Source of the DNA: Thermoguttaceae bacterium
GTDB taxonomy: Bacteria > Planctomycetota > Planctomycetia > Pirellulales > Thermoguttaceae
Reading direction: 5' to 3'
DNA: 64,000 nucleotides
Assembly (NCBI GenBank): GCA_017434455.1
Contig: JAFRFG010000054.1
Location: forward strand, 62,001 to 126,000
A program made the translations under genes and the position numbers. The notes below the pieces were generated by a model that was not told the DNA's origin, did not search any database, and was given only the letters and a program-made list of their open reading frames with translations. Positions 34,828 to 43,048 of this stretch are shown here, one piece after another. Every line of letters starts with the position of its first letter. The first letter of the stretch is position 1.

Positions 34828-36723
34828 CTACAGAGGCGAGGGGGCGGATCTTTGTTTCGCCGCCGCGGCTCGCGCTTCCTCCTTCGCCTCCCTGACAAGC
34901 GTACCGGCGCGGGTGGCGATCTCGTGGTTGTACTGTTCCGGGGTAAGGTACTCGACGGTCGCGCCGGCGGCGATCGCTTCGGCGAGTTTTTCCTCGGAGC
35001 TCTTCTTCCTGGAGGGACGATTCTGGGTCGTCGGAACAAATTCGGTCTCTTGTCGATGATCGAAAGACTTCGAGGAGGCCCAAATGTCCTCTTCCTCCGC
35101 ACTGTCCATCGGCGAGGCGGCCGGAACCGGCCCCGGAACAGACGCGGCGCTTAAGCCCGGGTGTGAATTGCCAAGCCAGGCGTCCGTGCTTTGATAGGCC
35201 GCGCTGTACGATTCCTCGTGACTGTCTTGAGGCATGGGAGAAACCGACGGAACAACGTTCTGCGAGATCATCGGACTGTTGACAACCGTCCCTTCGCCGA
35301 AGGCCTCCTCCGAAACAGGATTGGCCCCCTCCCCGTCCAGATACTGCGTGAAAGCCGGAAGGAACAGCTTCGAGATACTCGCCTCCTCCCCCTCCGGCTG
35401 ATCAGGGACGGGGATCGGCCCGGGATTTTGGGCAGCTTTCATCTTGGAGGTCGGCACCGAATCGGGTTTGGGAGAGGAGCCGACCGTACCGGCTTTCGGA
35501 ACCGCCATCGCCAACTCAGCGGCCGGGACCGGGACAGCGGTCGGGTCGGGGAAGACCGGATCGCTCACCGTTTGCGGGGCATTTTCCCCAAGGAAGAACT
35601 GCTGATCCTTATTCATATTCACCTGGAGCAGATAACGCTTCATCTCCTCCGCCACTTCGGTATCCCCCTGCTCATTGGCCTGTTTGGCGATTTGAGCGCA
35701 GGCGTCCTCCCTTCCGACGGATTCTTTCAGGAGCTTATAGGCCTCGCTGTAGCGCCGCAAACGCAAGGTGGACTGAGCGAGATAAAATTTAACCTGCTGG
35801 TCGCTGGGATTGTCCTGATAGAGGTGGGCCAGGAGCTTTTCAGCCCGGTCGTATTGCCCGATGTCGTAGAGGATCCGAGCGTAATCGAAGGTGATCTCTG
35901 AATTCTGCATCGGCGACGCTTGGACGGCCTTGACCAGGTAATCCATCGCTTTTTCGTACTGCTGCCGTTTTCGGGCGATGAGCCCCAAACGATGGTACGC
36001 GATCGATACGGTCGATCGATCCCCGATGGTGCTGTTCTGGGCCAGATACTGCTGGTAGAGCGACTCAGCGTCATTGAACCGTCCGTTCTGATAGGCGGCG
36101 TCGGCTTCAGACAGAATATCTTGAGGGCCCTCCATATTTGGCTGATCAAAGCGCGGAGCGTTCCCCGGCAGCGGAGAGGAACCCCCTGCCCGGCCCCCGG
36201 CCGCGCGATCCAAAGATGGACCATCCGCGAACCTCTGGCTGTCGAAGAACTGGCCGTTCGCGTTTTTGCCGACGAAGGACGATTCACTGGGGAAAGGGCG
36301 GTTCATCACGGGGGACGGCTGAACATACTGGTCGTCTAGTCCGCCGCGGTCGAACCGACTGCCCCGCTCGCCGCCGTTTTGGCGGGACGACGCTCGGCTG
36401 TAAGACGAGCTGCTCGAGACATAGGCGTCCGAAAAGTCCCGCTGCGGACCACTGTCGTTCACGGCGGGGGCGTTTTTCGAATCTCGAAACGTTCGTTCCC
36501 CTCGCGGCATACTCGCCGAGGAGGAGGTCTTTTCTTCTTTGTCGGACGAACCCGATTGAGAACGGGAGTAACCGGAATTCATGTTGATCGGTTTGCCGAT
36601 CACCGTTAACTTCGTCGGATCAAACGCCAACGCGGAAGTCCCCCCGCCAAGGAGCCCCCCGGCGATCAAGAACAATCCAAACAGTTCCAGTGCCACAAAG
36701 AACAAACGCTGGGAACGTAACAT
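34828..36723 (-). CDS. Secreted TPR-repeat protein of unknown function
   Basis: A 631-residue protein with a signal peptide (FFVALELFGLFLIAGGLLGG, then an ALA-type cleavage). A long Ser/Arg/Gly/Asn-rich disordered part follows (about 35-190). Four to five TPR-like helix pairs lie at about 200-340 (SEADAAYQNGRFNDAESLYQ, AYHRLGLIARKRQQYEKAMD, FDYARILYDIGQYDRAEKLL, KFYLAQSTLRLRRYSEAYKL). The remaining C-terminus is Pro-rich and ends in a basic coil. The TPR part suggests a scaffold in the periplasm. I do not recognise a specific family. A strong terminator isolates it from nfnAB. Confidence 0.75.
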   Translation of the reverse strand: MLRSQRLFFVALELFGLFLIAGGLLGGGTSALAFDPTKLTVIGKPINMNSGYSRSQSGSSDKEEKTSSSASMPRGERTFRDSKNAPAVNDSGPQRDFSDAYVSSSSSYSRASSRQNGGERGSRFDRGGLDDQYVQPSPVMNRPFPSESSFVGKNANGQFFDSQRFADGPSLDRAAGGRAGGSSPLPGNAPRFDQPNMEGPQDILSEADAAYQNGRFNDAESLYQQYLAQNSTIGDRSTVSIAYHRLGLIARKRQQYEKAMDYLVKAVQASPMQNSEITFDYARILYDIGQYDRAEKLLAHLYQDNPSDQQVKFYLAQSTLRLRRYSEAYKLLKESVGREDACAQIAKQANEQGDTEVAEEMKRYLLQVNMNKDQQFFLGENAPQTVSDPVFPDPTAVPVPAAELAMAVPKAGTVGSSPKPDSVPTSKMKAAQNPGPIPVPDQPEGEEASISKLFLPAFTQYLDGEGANPVSEEAFGEGTVVNSPMISQNVVPSVSPMPQDSHEESYSAAYQSTDAWLGNSHPGLSAASVPGPVPAASPMDSAEEEDIWASSKSFDHRQETEFVPTTQNRPSRKKSSEEKLAEAIAAGATVEYLTPEQYNHEIATRAGTLVREAKEEARAAAAKQRSAPSPL

Positions 36724-37027
36724 CGCTTTACCTGCTGACTGTTAAATCCTTTTGACATCGGTTCCATACCGACACGTTTGCGCCTGCCCGCGCAATCGTT
36801 ATCCTTGTTATCGACCCTCTAACCCGAATTCTTTAAGCTATTCGCAATATCCCATTCTCTTTCTTTTTATCCTTATATTGCCTATATTGCCCACAGCGTT
36901 TCGCTTAACATTATTTCACCCTTCCGCCGCGGTACAAAAGCGGTTAAAATAAATAAGCCCCCCCTCCACCGCGGTCAAAATCTGTGTTATCTCTTGACTG
37001 TGACGTTTTGTTAAGCCGCCATAAGTT
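36724..37027. other. Divergent AT-rich intergenic region before uvrA
   Basis: The region is clearly richer in A and T than its surroundings. It contains a tandem repeat TATATTGCC-TATATTGCC (36874-36891), a TTGACT (36994-36999) without a good partner -10, and a short TCGGT/ACCGA hairpin near 36758-36772. It should contain the promoters of the TPR gene and of uvrA, but I could not place them confidently. Confidence 0.45.
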
Positions 37028-40000
37028 ATGGTTATACAAAACGCAAAAACCAGTATTCAGGTCAAGCCGATGGTAGAAGACAAACGCTCCGACGCGATTC
37101 GCCTGCGCAAGGTTTCGGTCAACAATCTCAAGGCAATCGACCTCGATATACCTTACGGTAAATTGACCGCCCTGTGCGGACTGTCGGGAAGCGGAAAGAG
37201 CTCCCTGGCGATCGATACCCTTTACGCGGAGGGACAGCGCCGGTACATCGAGAGCTTTTCGGCCGGAACACGCCAATTCCTCGAAAAGCTCGAAAAACCT
37301 GACGCCGAACTGATCGACGGCATTCAGCCGGCCGTGGCCGTCACAAGCCGTCAAGGTTCTTCGCCAACTCGAGCGACGGTCGGGACGACGGCTGAAATCG
37401 ACGATTACCTCCGCCTTCTTTATTCCAAGATCGGCCGCCTCCACTGCTACTCCTGCGGCCGAGAGGTCTTGAAAGATTCCCCTGATTCCATTCTTCGGGG
37501 GATCCAAGATCTCAAGCCCGGAACCCGAATGATTCTGGCGTTCTCCCCAACAGCGAAAGATTTTCATGGCTGCCGCCCGGCCGAGTTCCAGGACCAGTGG
37601 CGTGAACGGGGATTTCGGCGCGGTATCGTGCTGGGGGAGAGCTTTCATTTGGACGAAGGGGGAATCCCCTTCGATAAGTTCGCCGAGGCGCAGCTCCTGG
37701 CTTTGGCCGACCAGTCGCCGGAAGAATTCCCAAGCGACGAGAACGTACTTTCCGTTTCCCGGTCAAACGACCGTCAGGAAATCCCCGGGGACGAGGAGAT
37801 TTCGTCCGACGAGGAAGAAAGCGCGCTCGACACGGAAGATCAGGCCGCCGATCAAGAGACATCTTCCTCGGTCCCCGAAGAGCCGGGTGCCGCAGACCGG
37901 GGGGAAAAGCTTGAGGATGACGAACCCCTCTCCAAGCGGATCGTGACCATACGGCTGGACAGCAATGAGTATTTCGAGCGGTGTGTTCAGCGCTGGAAAG
38001 AATCCCATAAACCGGGTGGTCCCCCGCCGCTGTTTTTCGTGATCGACCGTCTGGTCGTCGGCAAGACATCCGAGAGCCGAATTCGTGAATCGCTCGAATC
38101 GGCCTTCTCCGCCGGACAGGGACGCTGCTGGATCTTTTTCGAGGGGGAGACGATTCCACGACAGACCAGTGACGACAGTGACGATTTCCGGTTGGGTGAT
38201 TTCCAGCGGATCCACGAAAGCTCTCACGCGCGGGAGGACGAGCATACTTGCGAGGAATGTTCCTCCCACGCGGACAACATTATCTCCTCCGAAAAAAAAC
38301 GGGTCGGCATCCGCTACACCATCGACGGCGAGCAATGGACGCTCTGTGGTTTTTCGCGCCGACTGCGCTGCGAAGACTGCGGGATCGAGTATCCCGGGCT
38401 GGAACCGAAACTCTTCAGTTTCAACAGTCCCCTGGGCGCCTGCCCTCTTTGCGAGGGGTTCGGAAACCTGATGACCTTTGAGCTGAACAAGATCATCCCC
38501 GACAAGAAGAAATCGCTCAAAGACAGCGCCATCGCCCCTTGGAACAGCCCCTCCTACCGGTACAAGTATCAGGAGCTCTTTCGCGTGGCCGAAACAATCG
38601 GCTTAAGGACGGACGTTCCGGTCGGTGAGCTGACAAAGCGGGAGATGGATCTGCTTCTCAACGGGAAGCGCGGAACGGAATTCGACGGCATCAACGGCTT
38701 TTTTAGCCGTCTCCAGCGCCAAAAGTACAAGATGCATATTCGGGTCTTCCTCAGCCGCTGGCGCAGCTACCGGGCCTGTCCCCTTTGCGGCTCGGCTCGG
38801 CTTCGTCCCGAGGCGCTGGCGGTGACGATCGGGGGGAAGAACCTCAGCGAACTGGCCGAGATGTCGATTACCGAGGCGGCGGAGTTTTTGGGGAATATCG
38901 AGCTGACCGACTATGAACGTTCGATCGGCCAAACGATCCTTCTTCAGGTCAAAAACCGCCTCTGCTATCTCGATCAGGTCGGTCTCGGCTACCTGACGCT
39001 CCAACGGCCGCTTCGGACTCTCAGCGAGGGGGAACAGAGGCGGGTCTCCCTGACAACCGTCCTGGGATCCTCGCTGGTCGATATGCTCTATATCCTCGAC
39101 GAGCCTTCGATCGGCCTTCACCCGTGCGATATCCAAAAACTCCTCCGTTCGATTCTGTCGCTGCGCGACCGGGGAAATACGGTTGTCGCCGTGGAGCATG
39201 AGCCAACTATCCTAAAGGCCAGTGACCGGATCGTCGAAATCGGGCCGGACGCCGGCCAAGACGGAGGTCAGATCGTCTTCCAGGGGACCTATGAGGAAAT
39301 CTGCCGCGATCCCAAGAGCCTGACGGGGAGTTATCTCAGCGGCCAGCGCGGCAGGATGACTCGTCCAAACCGCCGTATTCTTGAAAACGGATTTTTAGAG
39401 CTCACCGGCGCTTCGGGACATAACCTCAAACACATCCACGCGATCTTCCCTCTTGGCGTTCTGTGCCTCGTCACAGGGGTTTCGGGAAGCGGGAAAAGTA
39501 CCCTCATTGAAGAGACTCTCTACAGGGCCTTGGCCCGCCATCGCGGGAACAGCAATGTCCCCGCGCCGCTTCCCTACGACAGAATCCTCGGCGCCGATCA
39601 AATCGACGACGTGATCTTAGTCGACCAGCTGCCGATCGGCCGCTCCCCGCGCAGCAACCCGGCGACTTACCTTAAGATCTTTGACGATATCCGGAACGTC
39701 TTCGCCGAAACCCCCGAAGCCAAATCGAAGGGATATGGGGCGGGCTATTTCAGCTTCAACGTCGACGGCGGCCGCTGCAATACATGCAAGGGGGAAGGTT
39801 TCCTGACGATCGACATGCAATTCATGGCCGATATGTTCGTGAAATGCCCTCAGTGCGGTGGGAAACGGTATCAGCAAGAGATTCTCAACGTTCTTTATCG
39901 AGGACGCAATATCGCCGAAGTCCTCAATATGACGGTTCACGAGGCCTTCACCTTCTTCCGAAACAACAGCAAAATTCAGCAGAAACTTAAGAATTTAAAG

Positions 40001-40387
40001 GACGTCGGACTGGAGTACCTTCGGCTGGGGCAGCCGGCCAACACACTCTCCGGGGGGGAATCCCAGCGTCTGAAATTGGCGGCCTACCTCCAGACCACCA
40101 AAAAGGGACGCTGTCTGTTCCTCATGGACGAACCGACGACAGGGCTTCATTTCGCCGATATCATCCAGCTTTTAAACAGTTTCAACCACCTGCTGGAAAT
40201 CGGCCATTCCCTGGTCATCATCGAACACAACACACAGATGATGATGGCGGCTGATTACATTGTCGACCTGGGCCCCGGCGCGGGGGAGGCCGGCGGCCAG
40301 ATCGTTGCCGAGGGGACCCCGGAACAGGTCGCCCGGTACGAGCAGTCGGCGACCGGGCGCTGCTTAGCTGAGCTGCTGAAGCGCTAA
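37028..40387 (+). CDS. uvrA: UvrA-like ABC ATPase with acidic insert
   Basis: A 1119-residue protein with two ABC ATPase halves: GLSGSGKSSL at 51-60 and GVSGSGKSTL near 817. Zinc fingers read CEDCG with CPLCEGFG, and CNTCKGEGF with CPQCGGKRY. Signature motifs are LSEGEQRRVSL in the first half (Gly replaced by Glu at the usual LSGGE) and LSGGESQRLKLA in the second. The C-terminus is EPTTGLHFADI. An insert at about 233-301 is rich in Asp, Glu and Ser and has no counterpart in canonical UvrA. The role is damage recognition in excision repair. The divergent first signature and the insert leave open that this is a second UvrA-type protein. Confidence 0.85.
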   Translation: MVIQNAKTSIQVKPMVEDKRSDAIRLRKVSVNNLKAIDLDIPYGKLTALCGLSGSGKSSLAIDTLYAEGQRRYIESFSAGTRQFLEKLEKPDAELIDGIQPAVAVTSRQGSSPTRATVGTTAEIDDYLRLLYSKIGRLHCYSCGREVLKDSPDSILRGIQDLKPGTRMILAFSPTAKDFHGCRPAEFQDQWRERGFRRGIVLGESFHLDEGGIPFDKFAEAQLLALADQSPEEFPSDENVLSVSRSNDRQEIPGDEEISSDEEESALDTEDQAADQETSSSVPEEPGAADRGEKLEDDEPLSKRIVTIRLDSNEYFERCVQRWKESHKPGGPPPLFFVIDRLVVGKTSESRIRESLESAFSAGQGRCWIFFEGETIPRQTSDDSDDFRLGDFQRIHESSHAREDEHTCEECSSHADNIISSEKKRVGIRYTIDGEQWTLCGFSRRLRCEDCGIEYPGLEPKLFSFNSPLGACPLCEGFGNLMTFELNKIIPDKKKSLKDSAIAPWNSPSYRYKYQELFRVAETIGLRTDVPVGELTKREMDLLLNGKRGTEFDGINGFFSRLQRQKYKMHIRVFLSRWRSYRACPLCGSARLRPEALAVTIGGKNLSELAEMSITEAAEFLGNIELTDYERSIGQTILLQVKNRLCYLDQVGLGYLTLQRPLRTLSEGEQRRVSLTTVLGSSLVDMLYILDEPSIGLHPCDIQKLLRSILSLRDRGNTVVAVEHEPTILKASDRIVEIGPDAGQDGGQIVFQGTYEEICRDPKSLTGSYLSGQRGRMTRPNRRILENGFLELTGASGHNLKHIHAIFPLGVLCLVTGVSGSGKSTLIEETLYRALARHRGNSNVPAPLPYDRILGADQIDDVILVDQLPIGRSPRSNPATYLKIFDDIRNVFAETPEAKSKGYGAGYFSFNVDGGRCNTCKGEGFLTIDMQFMADMFVKCPQCGGKRYQQEILNVLYRGRNIAEVLNMTVHEAFTFFRNNSKIQQKLKNLKDVGLEYLRLGQPANTLSGGESQRLKLAAYLQTTKKGRCLFLMDEPTTGLHFADIIQLLNSFNHLLEIGHSLVIIEHNTQMMMAADYIVDLGPGAGEAGGQIVAEGTPEQVARYEQSATGRCLAELLKR

Positions 40388-40399
40388 TACCCCGCTTGA

Positions 40400-41326
40400 T
40401 TACGCGGTCTCCGGCATGAAGCTGGGGATCACTATTCCGGAGACAGGAAAATCTTCCCCCCGAACTTGGGCGATATGGGTCTCGCAAAGCCGCGCTCCCA
40501 GCCGGGCCAGGTGCTGCCTGATTTTTAGGGCGCCGGAGGGAACCAGGCAGACGGGCTTATTGCCGGGATAACGGTTCAGTTCGCGCAGAATCAGCGCCAG
40601 GCATTCCTCCTCGCTGCGGGCCGCCGCCGGGCCGACCATATGGCTGCCCGGATCGAGCACCGAGGCGCAGACGGCGCGCAGTTCGCCGCGGTCATTTTCC
40701 AGGACGCTCAATCCCCAGATACGATCTTTATTTTCGAAGAAGAACCGCCAATCCTTCTGGCGGCGAATGCCGCAGATCGACTCCTCCAACCGGGCAATCT
40801 TCTCTATATCGCCGGCCCGGGCGTCGCGCGCCGTCATGCCGTCCGGCACCTGAAGGGGAAAACCCCGATCCGGGACTTCCACCACCGTGTCTTGATAAAA
40901 ACCGGTGGGAACAAAGCCGTATCGATTGTAGAGCGCGAATGAGTCGAGGTTCATCGCGCTGGAAACCAGCCGCAGCGGCAGGGCAAGCTTATCGGCGATG
41001 CAGGTGATTTCGCGCAAAATGGCGCTCCCGGCTCCACGGCCGAAGTAATCGGGATCGACGTTCATCATCCCAAGGGACACATGGCGTTCGCGAGGATGGT
41101 AAAAACAGCTTCCCGCGATTCGACCGGTTTCGGTATCCACGGCCAGCAGCGCGCAGCCGGGATCGAGCGCCTCGTAGACGCGCGGAAACAGGAGCATCGT
41201 CTCATCCCCGCCGGCAACCAACTCGAAGCCGCGGTTTTTTAGATACCAGCCATTGAGTGACCGACGGATCATATGAGCCGTCCGGTCCCAATCACCGCGC
41301 GTCATCGACCGAATTTCAAAAGGCAT
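40400..41326 (-). CDS. GNAT-family N-acetyltransferase (two GNAT-like halves)
   Basis: A 308-residue protein from the ATG at 41326 (MPFEIRS); the G-rich upstream run is the likely ribosome-binding site. The first half has the acetyl-CoA loop VDPDYFGRGAGSAILREI, with the family R/Q-x-x-G-x-G/A pattern. FALYNRYGFVPTG closes the domain. The second half (from about 160) has a weaker GNAT-like pattern ending in VCLVPSGALKIRQHLARLG. The substrate is unknown. It is convergent with uvrA and downstream of a strong terminator. Confidence 0.8.
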   Translation of the reverse strand: MPFEIRSMTRGDWDRTAHMIRRSLNGWYLKNRGFELVAGGDETMLLFPRVYEALDPGCALLAVDTETGRIAGSCFYHPRERHVSLGMMNVDPDYFGRGAGSAILREITCIADKLALPLRLVSSAMNLDSFALYNRYGFVPTGFYQDTVVEVPDRGFPLQVPDGMTARDARAGDIEKIARLEESICGIRRQKDWRFFFENKDRIWGLSVLENDRGELRAVCASVLDPGSHMVGPAAARSEEECLALILRELNRYPGNKPVCLVPSGALKIRQHLARLGARLCETHIAQVRGEDFPVSGIVIPSFMPETA

Positions 41327-41375
41327 ACACTCCCCCCCCAAAAAAACTTGGCGGAAATTATTCCCATCATATCAA

Positions 41376-41430
41376 TATAAACAAGCGGTTCACTCGCCCA
41401 AGGATCCCCGGATCGAATGAACCGCTTGCG
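41376..41430 (-). terminator. Terminator of the Gfo/Idh/MocA gene
   Basis: CAAGCGGTTCA (41382-41392) and TGAACCGCTTG (41418-41428) are perfect inverted repeats of 11 bp. On the minus strand the hairpin is followed by TTTATA. Confidence 0.6.
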
Positions 41431-41467
41431 GCCGGAGCGTGTTTTCACGCCGGCATGCTATAACGAA

Positions 41468-42784
41468 CTAGCCGCGGACGACCTGATGATAGGCCAGCCC
41501 CTCGCCGGGGACGTGAACCTTGTAGCGGCCCTGCTCGTCGGGGAGAGTCGGCGGATCAGACTCGAAGGTATAACCGGTCGGGCGAATCGCGGGCAGCTCC
41601 ATCGCCTCGTCCCAAGTCATCCGGGCGCCGGAGTAGCAGACCTCACGGGCCATGATCCCCATCATCGTCGCGCGGGCCATGTACAGACCGTTGTTGATGA
41701 CCTCACCGCTCTTGATCGCGTTGTACATCTCCTGATGCTCGATCAGGTACATATCCGACGGCTTCTTCTCCTGCTTGTAGATGATGTTGCCGGCGTAGTC
41801 CTTAATGACCGCTTCGCCGAGGATCGTCGCGGTTCCCTTGGTACCGGCGAAGATCGCCTCGTTCTGGCCCCAGCAGCCGTTCTGCTGACGGCAGTAGGAG
41901 TAGTGGGTCACCCCATTGGGATACTCGAAGACCGTCGCCATCGAGTCGAAGATATCGCCGTAGGCGGGCTGCTCAACGCGCTGCATCCGAGCGCCGAGAC
42001 CGTAGGCGCAAACCGGCGGCTCATTTCCCATCGCCCAGAGGGCCTTATCGAGGGTGTGGACATGCTGCTCCACGTTGAAGTCACCCGAAAGCCAAGCGAA
42101 GTTGTACCAGTTCCGAACCTGGAACGCCATTTCGGTATCGCCTTCCACGCGCGGGCGGGTCCACAGGCGGGAGGTCAGATAGGTCAGACGGGAGGAGACA
42201 ATGTCGCCGATGGCGCCGTCGAGGACACGCTGCATCATGTCCCGAACGTTGTAGTCATAACGCCAGCACAGACCGGAAACCAAGTTGGTATTGTTCTTTT
42301 TGGCGATCTCGGCCGACTCGAGCACCGACTTGATGCCGGGGGCGTCGACGGCGACCGGCTTCTCACAGAAGACATGCTTGCCGGCCTCGACAGCGGCGCG
42401 CAGCGAAATCGGGCGAAAACCCGGGGTTTCACAAAGAAGAACAACATCGCACAGGGGGATGATGTCCTTGTAGCACTCCAGGCCGCTGAAGGTCGTCTCG
42501 TCGGTGACCGAGACACGATCCTCGTACATCTGCTTGAACCCTTCCAGGGCGCCGACGGCATTGGCGGCAAAAGCATCGCCGATGGCCACCAGCTCAACAT
42601 CCTCACAGGCGTCCAGAGCGTTTTTCGCCGCGCCGCGGCCGCGTCCACCGCAGCCGATCAGACCGACACGAATCTTGCCGCCGTCGGCGGCATGGGCGGA
42701 ACGAGCGACGGAAAGGGTACTGGCCGCCGCGGCGCCCAGGGCTGTCGTCTTAAGGAAATTACGACGGGTAAAGGTTTGTTTCAT
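41468..42784 (-). CDS. Tat-exported Gfo/Idh/MocA-family oxidoreductase
   Basis: A 438-residue protein with a clear Tat signal (RRNFLKTTALGAAAASTLSV). The NAD-binding Rossmann fold is GLIGCGGRGRGAAKNALDA. The conserved EKPVAVDAPGIKSVLE follows HVFCEKP, and the catalytic His area reads DFNVEQHVHTLDKALWAMG. Planctomycetes carry many Tat-exported paralogues of this family, presumed to act on exported sugars with a tightly bound cofactor. It has its own sigma70-type promoter and a terminator, so it is monocistronic. The substrate cannot be told. Confidence 0.88.
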   Translation of the reverse strand: MKQTFTRRNFLKTTALGAAAASTLSVARSAHAADGGKIRVGLIGCGGRGRGAAKNALDACEDVELVAIGDAFAANAVGALEGFKQMYEDRVSVTDETTFSGLECYKDIIPLCDVVLLCETPGFRPISLRAAVEAGKHVFCEKPVAVDAPGIKSVLESAEIAKKNNTNLVSGLCWRYDYNVRDMMQRVLDGAIGDIVSSRLTYLTSRLWTRPRVEGDTEMAFQVRNWYNFAWLSGDFNVEQHVHTLDKALWAMGNEPPVCAYGLGARMQRVEQPAYGDIFDSMATVFEYPNGVTHYSYCRQQNGCWGQNEAIFAGTKGTATILGEAVIKDYAGNIIYKQEKKPSDMYLIEHQEMYNAIKSGEVINNGLYMARATMMGIMAREVCYSGARMTWDEAMELPAIRPTGYTFESDPPTLPDEQGRYKVHVPGEGLAYHQVVRG

Positions 42785-42917
42785 CTTTGGTTCCTCGTGA
42801 TGATTGTTGAGACGGTAACGTAACTGTTATTCTAGACCAAACCCGACGGCGTTCCCCTTGAGCGCGAAGGAAAAAGGGGGTACCTGCCGCGGGCATTTGC
42901 TTTTACTGCTGAAGGAC

Positions 42918-42946
42918 ATTATAAAGGGTGAAAAAACAAATTTCAA
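42918..42946 (-). promoter_or_regulatory. Sigma70 promoter of the Gfo/Idh/MocA gene
   Basis: On the minus strand TTGAAA (42946-42941), 17 bp, TATAAT (42923-42918). This is close to consensus. Transcription would start near 42911, about 127 nt before the ATG. Confidence 0.7.
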
Positions 42947-42972
42947 CAGTGCCTTGAAAAGAAGTGAATAAA

Positions 42973-43011
42973 ACAAGCGCCAAAGGCGATCAACAGTCCC
43001 CTGGCGCTTGT
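42973..43011 (-). terminator. Terminator of the twelve-repeat protein gene
   Basis: ACAAGCGCCA (42973-42982) pairs perfectly with TGGCGCTTGT (43002-43011). On the minus strand TTTT follows. It is immediately upstream of the Gfo/Idh/MocA promoter. Confidence 0.75.
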
Positions 43012-43048
43012 TCTTATCGATACGGCTAACGGCTGATGCGCTTTTGTC

